A stretch of 5,870 nucleotides of DNA, taken from the NCBI GenBank assembly GCA_902803585.1, contig CADCQO010000060.1:1-5870 (forward strand). Reading direction: 5' to 3'. Position 1 is the first letter of the stretch. Each line of letters opens with the position of its first letter. The notes beneath the pieces are model-generated. The model was not told the DNA's origin. It was given only the letters and a program-made list of their open reading frames with translations, and searched no databases. Positions 1 through 5,646 of this stretch are shown here, piece after piece. This DNA comes from an uncultured Ruminococcus sp. (GTDB lineage: Bacteria; Bacillota; Clostridia; Oscillospirales; Acutalibacteraceae). The translations under genes were made by a program, and so were the position numbers.

Positions 1-69
1 ACAAACTGTTTTATTCTCAGCAGCCTTTGGCTTGTATCAAACATCTTGTTTTTTGATTGATATTTTTTA
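1..69. other. Foreign or rearranged sequence abutting the truncated VWA gene
   Basis: This AT- and T-rich stretch precedes the point where recognisable VWA protein sequence begins. The VWA frame has a stop at 58-60. The residues just before it in that frame (a hydrophobic tail ending NILFFD) do not resemble the core of a VWA domain, which should carry the DxSxS metal-binding loop and an amphipathic helix here. On the minus strand an ATG at 44-42 opens a frame that leaves the window after 14 codons (beginning MFDTSQRLLR), but I do not recognise it and it has no good ribosome binding site. The simplest reading is the edge of an inserted element or a deletion junction. No terminal inverted repeat or target duplication can be confirmed with only one side visible. 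Confidence 0.4.
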
Positions 70-516
70 CTGGCACAAGAGGTTAACAAGGATAATTATG
101 TCGGTCTGGTTTCTTACAGCAACAAAGTGACCATCGACCTGCCCATTGCTAAGTTCGACCTGAATCAGCAGGCATATTTCAAAGGCGCTGTGCAGGATCT
201 GTCGGCAAACGGCCAGACAGCGACCAATGATGCGATCGTTGTAGCGCTGGATATGATCAATACCGCTCTTGAAACTATTCCGAATGCAAAACCGATGATT
301 TTCCTGCTCAGTGACGGCGAACAGAATGTCGGTCATTCCCTCAACGAGGTGGAAGGTGTTCTGAAAGCCTATGAAGTGCCTGTCTATACGATCGGCTACA
401 ATGCCAATATCGAGGCACTGAAAAAGATTTCAGCCATCAATGAAGCGGCGACCATCAATGCGGCAAGTGATGATATTGCTTATCAGCTCAAGAACTTGTT
501 CAATTCTGAAATGTAA
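61..516 (+). pseudogene. 5'-truncated VWA-domain protein (C-terminal half only)
   Basis: The open frame from 61 reads as the second half of a von Willebrand factor A domain, with family-like sequence from about base 70 (LAQEVNKDNYVGLVSYSNKV). The later MIDAS elements are present: the threonine loop GQTATND at 211-231 and the aspartate in LLSDGEQN at 304-327. The first MIDAS element, DxSxS, and everything upstream are missing, and the frame is closed by TGA at 58-60. The only early in-frame candidate start, GTG at 127, lacks a Shine-Dalgarno sequence and lies inside the domain fold, so a functional product is unlikely. The natural C-terminus appears intact (ending NLFNSEM). In Firmicutes such VWA proteins, some with an N-terminal substrate-binding domain, are often encoded next to telA, as here. 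In this family the domain binds a divalent metal and mediates protein-protein contacts. Loss of DxSxS would abolish metal binding. The alternative to a real truncation is an assembly junction. Confidence 0.82.
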
Positions 517-569
517 GTCCGGCTGCAACAGCTTGTGATACAAAATTCAAAATCAGGAGGAAGAAACAA

Positions 570-1724
570 ATGGCATTTTCAATGGATTTACCCGACGTGG
601 AAGCGGTAAAAGAGGAAGTTAAAGAGGAACTGGTGCCTGCACCCGAAACAAAAGAACAGCTGACAAAGGTAGCAGACAGCAACACAGATGAACTGTTCAC
701 GTTTGATCTCGGTTCTCTCAGTGACAGAAGAGCGATTGTTTCTTCTATCGAAACTTTTGGTACTGACATTGTAACGAAATCAACGCAGAAAAACGAACTG
801 CTGAATGTCCGCCTTGTAGACCTGAGTAAGATGGGCGGCGAAAACGGCGAGGTTGTCAGCGGATTGTCACAGCTTCAGATGCAGATGAAAGATCTCGACC
901 CCTCAGGCATTGACTTTGCGAAAAAGGGCGCGCTCGGTAGACTGTTCAACCCTATCAGAAACTATTTTGCCAAGTTTGAAAAGGCTGATGATGTTATCGC
1001 CAAGACAATAGAATCACTCGGCAGAGGAAAAGATGTTTTGAAGCGCGACAATACCACTCTTGAGGTGGAACAGTTAGCACTGCGTGACCTGACCAAAAAG
1101 CTTTCACAGCAGATCGAGCTGGGTATGCAGATGGACGAGGCAATTTCCGCAGCCATCGAAAAAGCAAAGGTGGAAAACGTAGACGAAGAAAGAATCAAGT
1201 TCATCGAAGAAGAAGTGCTTTTCCCGCTCAGACAAAGAGTGATGGATATGCAGCAGATGCAGACAGTCAATATGCAGGGCATCATTGCAATGGAAATTGT
1301 ACGCCGCAACAACAGGGAGCTGATCCGTGCGGTAGAACGTGCTGAGAATGTTACCATTTCCGCTCTGCGTATTGCGGTAACGGTTGCCAGTGCTTTGTAT
1401 AACCAGAAAATCGTACTGGAAAAGGTGAAGGCTGTCAATGAAGCCACCAACAAGCTGATCGGAGCAACTTCCAAGATGCTGAAAGAACAGGGTTCTTCTA
1501 TCCAGCAGCAGGCGATGGAAAGCAATATTTCCGTTGATACACTCAGACAGGCATTTTCTGATACCTTTGATGCACTCGATTCTGTATCGGAATACAAAAC
1601 CAAAGCACTTCCGCAGATGCAGACAACGATTGCAGAGTTCCGCGCACTGGCTGATGAGGGCGAAAGACGCATTCTTAAGATGGAAGCCCGCAACGCCCAG
1701 CTTGCTGCACAGGGCAACCAGTAA
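570..1724 (+). CDS. telA: TelA/YaaN-family toxic anion resistance protein
   Basis: This 384-aa protein matches the TelA family (PF05816; B. subtilis YaaN is of similar length), so it looks full length. The N-terminus (about residues 1-45) is acidic and probably disordered. It is followed by the conserved family start (FGTDIVTKSTQKNELLNVRL), then the stretch KGALGRLFNPIRNYFAKFEKAD and the NTTLEVEQLALRDLTKKL region. The rest is long, Glu/Lys/Gln-rich helix likely to form coiled coils. No signal peptide or membrane segment is visible, so it is probably cytoplasmic. The start is supported by AGGAGG at 555-560, nine bases before ATG. Family members are linked to tellurite, colicin or cell-envelope stress resistance and often sit in operons with VWA or TerD-type genes; the biochemical activity is not established. 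The gene follows the broken VWA gene by 53 bp and ends before a strong terminator, so it was probably the last gene of that operon. Because the upstream partner is truncated, its original promoter may be lost. Confidence 0.93.
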   Translation: MAFSMDLPDVEAVKEEVKEELVPAPETKEQLTKVADSNTDELFTFDLGSLSDRRAIVSSIETFGTDIVTKSTQKNELLNVRLVDLSKMGGENGEVVSGLSQLQMQMKDLDPSGIDFAKKGALGRLFNPIRNYFAKFEKADDVIAKTIESLGRGKDVLKRDNTTLEVEQLALRDLTKKLSQQIELGMQMDEAISAAIEKAKVENVDEERIKFIEEEVLFPLRQRVMDMQQMQTVNMQGIIAMEIVRRNNRELIRAVERAENVTISALRIAVTVASALYNQKIVLEKVKAVNEATNKLIGATSKMLKEQGSSIQQQAMESNISVDTLRQAFSDTFDALDSVSEYKTKALPQMQTTIAEFRALADEGERRILKMEARNAQLAAQGNQ

Positions 1725-1767
1725 AATGCAGCGGACAGCGATTGACAGATTATTTCACAGAGTTTTT

Positions 1768-1814
1768 CAGACCGGATCAATGACGGCAGCACGTCAGAGA
1801 TCCGGTCTGTTTTT
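1768..1814 (+). terminator. Intrinsic terminator of the VWA-telA unit
   Basis: A perfect 11-bp stem, CAGACCGGATC (1768-1778) with GATCCGGTCTG (1799-1809), is followed at once by five T residues (1810-1814). The 20-base loop holds a second perfect 5-bp hairpin, TGACG (1781-1785) with CGTCA (1792-1796), so the RNA forms one long, two-tier stem-loop. It begins 43 bases after the telA stop codon and points in the direction of telA. On the opposite strand the stem is not followed by a T-run, so it should act mainly one way. Confidence 0.88.
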
Positions 1815-1953
1815 GTCAGAAGCTCATTCAGCGTTTCGGTTTTCTTTTTTCGTCAGAAGTTTGGTTTGCTTTTTTGGACAGCAGGAGCAGAGCGTCCGGC
1901 AGATAAAGCGGTATTTTATGGGAGCCGGCAGAAAAAGTCCGATTATTTTTTTT
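1815..1953. other. Non-coding spacer with T-runs and an octamer repeat
   Basis: No credible gene is seen between the telA terminator and the ABC operon promoter area. Frames running through here are extensions of telA out-of-frame translations and carry no recognisable protein. The spacer contains GTCAGAAG twice (1815-1822 and 1852-1859, 37 bp apart, each preceded by a T-run) and further T-runs at 1845-1850, 1870-1875 and 1946-1953. The T-runs lack strong GC stems, so I do not call extra terminators. Confidence 0.5.
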
Positions 1954-1987
1954 CAGTCACTTAAAAGTCACTTTGATGCGGTTTAAT
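1954..1987 (+). promoter_or_regulatory. Candidate activator-dependent promoter of the ABC operon (11-bp direct repeats plus -10)
   Basis: AGTCACTT occurs at 1955-1962 and again at 1966-1973, start to start 11 bp, one helical turn. A -10-like TTTAAT lies at 1982-1987 (5 of 6 matches to TATAAT). The sequence 17 bp upstream of it is a poor -35 box, and the direct repeats occupy that place. This is the layout of promoters activated by OmpR/PhoB-type response regulators binding as head-to-tail dimers. A partial third copy, AAGTCA, lies at 1989-1994. Predicted transcription start would be near 1993-1996, leaving a short leader before the ribosome binding site at 2005-2013. ABC transporters of this kind are often controlled by a linked two-component system, but none lies in the window. 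This is an inference from layout; chance repeats cannot be excluded. Confidence 0.5.
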
Positions 1988-2022
1988 AAAGTCATACAAA
2001 TTACGGAGAGGGGTACAGGTTT

Positions 2023-2694
2023 ATGGAAATACTGAGAACAGAGAATTTAGTTAAGACCTACGGCAAAGGAGAAAATGCCTTCAATGCGTTGGACGGCGTT
2101 TCGATGAGTGTGGAACAGGGAGAGTTTGTTGCGATTGTCGGACAGAGCGGCAGCGGCAAAAGTACGCTTATGCACCTGCTCGGAGGTGTTGACAGACCGA
2201 CAAGCGGAAGAATCTTTATCGACAACAACGAAATCAATGCGATGAACAACGATAAGCTGGCGATTTTCCGCAGAAGACAGATCGGCATTGTCTATCAGTT
2301 CTACAACCTTATTCCTATCCTGACAGCGGAAGAAAACATTACGCTTCCCATCGAGCTGGACGGAAAAACAGTTGACAAAGATCGTCTGGAGGACGTGATG
2401 ACAAAACTTGGCATCGCAGACAAACGCCACAATCTGCCCAACCAGCTTTCGGGCGGCCAGCAGCAGAGAGTATCCATTGCAAGAGCAATCATCAACAATC
2501 CCGCCATTCTGCTGGCAGATGAGCCGACAGGCAATCTGGATTCCAAAGCCACAGATGATATTGTCAGCATTCTGAAAATGACAAACAAAACCTATCATCA
2601 GACCATTCTTATGATTACCCACAATCTTGAAATCGCAAAAGAGGCAGACAGAGTTATCCGCATTCGTGATGGTAAAATTGTTGAGGAGGTGTAA
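2023..2694 (+). CDS. ABC transporter ATP-binding protein (MacB/LolD-type, partner of FtsX-like permease)
   Basis: This is a complete 223-aa nucleotide-binding subunit that would power the adjacent permease from the cytoplasmic face of the membrane. All motifs are present and unaltered: Walker A GQSGSGKST at residues 40-48, Q-loop Q92 in VYQFYNLIP, signature LSGGQQQR at 142-149, Walker B ILLADE at 162-167 with catalytic E167, D-loop NLD at 171-173, and H-loop H200. The sequence ADEPTGNLD and the FYNL Q-loop context are typical of the MacB/LolD/BceA branch, which works with FtsX-type permeases and commonly acts in antimicrobial-peptide resistance or export, lipoprotein handling or envelope signalling rather than nutrient uptake. 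ATG 2023 is supported by a purine-rich GGAGAGGGG at 2005-2013. The gene ends three bases before the permease start, so the two are translationally linked. The family is certain; the substrate is unknown. Confidence 0.96.
   Translation: MEILRTENLVKTYGKGENAFNALDGVSMSVEQGEFVAIVGQSGSGKSTLMHLLGGVDRPTSGRIFIDNNEINAMNNDKLAIFRRRQIGIVYQFYNLIPILTAEENITLPIELDGKTVDKDRLEDVMTKLGIADKRHNLPNQLSGGQQQRVSIARAIINNPAILLADEPTGNLDSKATDDIVSILKMTNKTYHQTILMITHNLEIAKEADRVIRIRDGKIVEEV
2684..2689 (+). promoter_or_regulatory. Ribosome binding site that sets the permease TTG start
   Basis: A perfect AGGAGG lies inside the last codons of the ATPase gene, eight bases before TTG 2698. The next in-frame ATG (2737, codon 14) has no such site and would drop the N-terminal LRQLTLKNLK stretch typical of the family, so the TTG start is preferred. 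The overlap suggests coupled translation of ATPase and permease. Confidence 0.85.
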
Positions 2695-2697
2695 ACC

Positions 2698-5541
2698 TTG
2701 CATATTTTAAGACAGCTCACGCTGAAAAACCTGAAAATGAACAAAACACGGACAATCGTTACGATTATTGGTATCATTTTGTCCCTCTCCCTGATCACTA
2801 TTGTTGCAGGTATTGCCTCCAGTGCATGGCAGTCTGACATACAGGCAATGATACAAATGTACGGTGATTATGACATCTGTTTTTTCGGTGAATTTGATCA
2901 GGAAGCTATCAGGAAGATAGAAGCAAACCGCAATGTCAGGGACGTTTACAGTGCACAGTCCGTAGGTCTGGCAAAAAACGATGCCCCGAAATACTCCTAT
3001 CGTCCCTATATCAAGATCCTTGGTATCAAAGAAAGCGTTCTTGCTGCCTGCAATATGAAAATAGCAGAAGGACGTTTTCCGCAGAATGAAAATGAACTGC
3101 TGCTTTCTCCTGATCTTGCAGAAAACCGCAAGGTAACCTATCATATAGGCGACACCGTTACCATGAAAATGGGAAAGCGTTACTACAAAAATCCTGATGG
3201 ACTGGGTGAAATGTACTTTGGGCCGGATGGTCTTACGGAAGGCTCAGAAGTATCTGATGATGTTTTCTACTCATCAGAATTTGAGGAATTCAGGGAAGAG
3301 AAGGAGAAAACCTATACCATCGTTGGTATTTTAAGGAACGAAGGCGGTTTCCCCTCCATCATGAGATCCTCTTATGTAAACGCTTATACTTATTCTGAAA
3401 CGAAACAAACCGACACCTTGTATGTACGTCTGACGGATGCATCAGAAGGCGATTATGTAAAGGCTATTGCGCAAATTGTCGATGCAGATGAATCATTAGT
3501 GCTGCGGTCACTGGAGTATAACCTTTCTGATACTGCTGCAGCAACATTATATAGCCAGATAGCAGAGTCCGGCAGCGGTGTTACCTATTTCAGCATCAAT
3601 GCTTCACTCTTATCTGCAAAAGGCTATCAGGTTCCCAACGGCGGTGTTGGAATGTCCATTATAATACTGATTGTCTGCTTTGTACTGCTTGTCATTATGG
3701 CAGCAAGCGCATTTATTATCCGCAACAGCTTTTCTATTTCCATTACCGAAAAAACAAAGCTGTACGGTATGCTTTCCTCCGTTGGCGCAACGCCCCGTCA
3801 GATTCGCATGAATGTCTTTTTTGAAGCGGCTGTTCTTGGTCTGATCGGTATTCCGATAGGCATTCTGGTGGGTGTTTGCACCACAGCAGGTCTGCTGTCA
3901 TTGTGCAACTCCCTGCTGAAGGATATGCTGGGCGGTATGGAACTGATTTTCTCTTTGCCCTGGTATGTATATGCAGCGGCAGTTGTGACAGGTATCGGAA
4001 CAATCCTGCTTTCGGCTTCATCATCTGCACAGAGAGCGTCCCGTATTTCTCCTATGGAGGCGATCCGCAGCAGCAAGGATATTTATGTCAGCAAGCGCAA
4101 AAAGGAAAAGAGCTTCAAGACTCCAAAGCTGATCAAAAAGATGTTTGGTATCGGCGGCAGCATCGCCTGGAAAAACATGAAGAGAAGCCGTGTCCAGTAT
4201 CGTACAACGGTTATTTCTATCATTGTCAGCGTGGCGGTTTACCTGACAGCTTCAGCATTTGTCAACTACAACATCAGAGAGCTTCAGTCACAGGCTTTTT
4301 ATCAGGCGGCAAGCTATAATATGGAGGTATTTCTGAACCGTTATCAGTACAGCAATGGCAAAGAAGAATTGATTTCTGATGCAGAATTTGACAGGCAGCT
4401 TTCCCATATCCTTTCTCTGGGCAATATCAACAAAAGGCGTCTGACAATCTCTAACATGAGTAACTATCAATTCAAGGTGAAAGAATCAGATTTCTCAGAA
4501 GAAATAAAGAAGAATGTCGCCTATCTGGACAATTTCAAAGTAGATGGACAATATTCTGTCTGTTATTATTTGATGGCAGTAGACGATGATACTTTTGAGG
4601 AACTTTGCGAGAGAAAAGGAAAGACCTATGATGAATGCAGGAACAAAGCCTTTGTGGTGAACACCACAAAAATCTATGCTGGTGATTACAGCTACACAGG
4701 CAAGCGTGTAACTGTTTTTGAAAATCCTGATGGCATCAGAATGGACGGTCTGTATGAGAATTATATCTACGATGAAAATATAGAAGAGCCACTTGTAGAC
4801 GAAGACGGCGAGATCATGGAGAACATGAAAAAGACTGTTTCCAATGTTTCGGTCGAATTAGCGGGTGCTGTACCGGACGGATACAGATTCTCCTTCTATG
4901 AAGCGGATATTCCGTACATAGTAGTGACGATGGACTGGTACCGTGCAAATGTAAATGCAGCCGAGGTCAATGCGTGGGAAAATATCAATCTGGCGATTGA
5001 TGCGGAGAATCCCAACCAGCTTGAAGAAGAATTCACAGATATGCTGAACGAGGGAGAATACACGATTTTGCAGAGTTTCCAGAACTATGCGAAGATGGTG
5101 AACAATCTGCGTTCCTTCATTCTTGTTTTGCAGATTTTCGTTTACGGCTTCATTCTGATTATCTCTTTGATCGGTGTTACCAATATCTTCAACACCATCA
5201 CCACCAATATGAAACTGCGTCAGAAGGAATTTGCAATGCTGCGTTCCATCGGTACCACAAAGCGGGAATTCAACCGCATGGTAAATCTGGAATGCCTGCT
5301 TTACACGATGAAATCTCTGCTGATCGGTGTACCGCTGGGTCTGTTGGGCAGCTATGCGATCTGCAGTATGATGAATATCGGCAGAATGCCTGATTATCAG
5401 ATTTCGTATATGTTCCCATGGACAGAAACACTGATTTGTCTTTTTGCGGTACTGTCCCTGTTAGCTGTTATCATGCGTTTCTCTGTCCGCAAGGTCAACA
5501 AAATGAACATTATCGAAACGATCCGCAACGACAATATTTAA
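2698..5541 (+). CDS. Large FtsX-like ABC transporter permease with two FtsX modules
   Basis: This 947-aa membrane protein is the permease partner of the preceding ATPase. Hydrophobic segments suggest eight transmembrane helices in two 1+3 modules: about residues 18-39, then 319-343, 375-403 and 421-442; and about 504-525, then 807-832, 868-895 and 909-928. A large extracytoplasmic domain follows the first helix of each module (about 40-318 and 527-803). FtsX-type (PF02687) cytoplasmic loop motifs are visible twice: LYGMLSSVGATPRQIRMN after helix 2 and FAMLRSIGTTKREFNRM after helix 6. Each module also ends in a coupling-type motif, RISPMEAIRSS (about 448-458) and KMNIIETIRN. A basic linker (about 464-500) joins the two. 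A single chain with two modules could supply the whole permease pair, unlike MacB, which dimerises. The second extracytoplasmic domain is acidic around residues 690-710. Relatives are usually annotated as antimicrobial-peptide or lipoprotein-type ABC permeases; the substrate cannot be read from the sequence. The start is TTG, set by AGGAGG at 2684-2689. Confidence 0.94.
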   Translation: MHILRQLTLKNLKMNKTRTIVTIIGIILSLSLITIVAGIASSAWQSDIQAMIQMYGDYDICFFGEFDQEAIRKIEANRNVRDVYSAQSVGLAKNDAPKYSYRPYIKILGIKESVLAACNMKIAEGRFPQNENELLLSPDLAENRKVTYHIGDTVTMKMGKRYYKNPDGLGEMYFGPDGLTEGSEVSDDVFYSSEFEEFREEKEKTYTIVGILRNEGGFPSIMRSSYVNAYTYSETKQTDTLYVRLTDASEGDYVKAIAQIVDADESLVLRSLEYNLSDTAAATLYSQIAESGSGVTYFSINASLLSAKGYQVPNGGVGMSIIILIVCFVLLVIMAASAFIIRNSFSISITEKTKLYGMLSSVGATPRQIRMNVFFEAAVLGLIGIPIGILVGVCTTAGLLSLCNSLLKDMLGGMELIFSLPWYVYAAAVVTGIGTILLSASSSAQRASRISPMEAIRSSKDIYVSKRKKEKSFKTPKLIKKMFGIGGSIAWKNMKRSRVQYRTTVISIIVSVAVYLTASAFVNYNIRELQSQAFYQAASYNMEVFLNRYQYSNGKEELISDAEFDRQLSHILSLGNINKRRLTISNMSNYQFKVKESDFSEEIKKNVAYLDNFKVDGQYSVCYYLMAVDDDTFEELCERKGKTYDECRNKAFVVNTTKIYAGDYSYTGKRVTVFENPDGIRMDGLYENYIYDENIEEPLVDEDGEIMENMKKTVSNVSVELAGAVPDGYRFSFYEADIPYIVVTMDWYRANVNAAEVNAWENINLAIDAENPNQLEEEFTDMLNEGEYTILQSFQNYAKMVNNLRSFILVLQIFVYGFILIISLIGVTNIFNTITTNMKLRQKEFAMLRSIGTTKREFNRMVNLECLLYTMKSLLIGVPLGLLGSYAICSMMNIGRMPDYQISYMFPWTETLICLFAVLSLLAVIMRFSVRKVNKMNIIETIRNDNI

Positions 5542-5549
5542 CCTGAATG

Positions 5550-5591
5550 GGCAAGAAGTCCCCCGCCTCTAAGGCGGTGGGATGAATTGCC
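5550..5591 (+). repeat. Imperfect terminal hairpin of the IS element
   Basis: An outer 5-bp stem, GGCAA (5550-5554) with TTGCC (5587-5591), encloses an inner stem, CCCCCGCC (5560-5567) with GGCGGTGG (5573-5580), with one C/T mismatch and a TCTAA loop. IS200/IS605 elements carry subterminal hairpins recognised as single strands by the TnpA transposase, and similar hairpins also cap the guide-scaffold RNA at the right end. Its place upstream of tnpB favours a left-end role here. Confidence 0.6.
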
Positions 5592-5593
5592 GA

Positions 5594-5616
5594 TCAGCCG
5601 CAAGGCTGACTTTTTT
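5594..5616 (+). terminator. GNRA-loop intrinsic terminator, probable end of ABC operon transcript
   Basis: A 6-bp stem, TCAGCC (5594-5599) with GGCTGA (5604-5609), closes on a GCAA tetraloop and is followed after one base by six T residues (5611-5616). It has the form of a rho-independent terminator and is the first one downstream of the permease, 53 bases after its stop. It lies within the presumed IS end, so the ABC operon may rely on a terminator brought by the element, which would also shield tnpB from read-through. Confidence 0.65.
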
Positions 5617-5646
5617 CTTGACATAAATAGTGAATTAAGCAAATTC

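Larger units (their letters stand above)
5542..5646 (+). mobile_element. Left-end region of a decayed IS200/IS605-family element
   Basis: The stretch between the permease stop and the tnpB remnant holds two structured segments and a TTGACA box, the usual make-up of the end region of a tnpB-carrying element. TTTAA at 5537-5541, which includes the permease TAA stop, resembles the short T-rich target sites after which such elements insert, so the element may begin at 5542. This boundary is inferred from layout; no second end is in the window. TTGACA at 5618-5623 could be the -35 box of tnpB, but the sequence 17 bp downstream (AAATTC) is a poor -10. Confidence 0.5.

Noticed and set aside
3..44. 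Possible start of a minus-strand gene (MFDTSQRLLR...) leaving the window at the left edge
   Set aside because: Only 14 codons are visible, with no clear ribosome binding site and no family recognised, so it is noted but not called as a gene.
127..516. Functional short VWA protein starting at GTG 127
   Set aside because: There is no Shine-Dalgarno sequence before the GTG, the start is inside the domain fold, and the first metal-binding motif would be missing.
517..569. Separate promoter for telA between the VWA fragment and telA
   Set aside because: Only weak matches such as TACAAA are present, without a credible -35 at proper spacing.
962..1792. Long minus-strand open frame opposite telA
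   Set aside because: It is a Ser/Cys/Leu-rich antisense shadow of a well-supported coding sequence and includes the terminator antisense.
1874..1907. TTGGAC plus GATAAA as a sigma-70 promoter
   Set aside because: The spacing is 22 bp, too long for a normal promoter, and a better-placed -10 exists nearer the ABC gene.
1534..1986. 150-aa plus-strand open frame overlapping the end of telA and the spacer
   Set aside because: It lies out of frame inside telA for nearly half its length, crosses the terminator, has no ribosome binding site and shows no recognisable protein features.
2047..2703. Minus-strand open frame opposite the ABC ATPase
   Set aside because: The plus strand encodes a complete ATPase with every motif; the antisense product is compositionally random.
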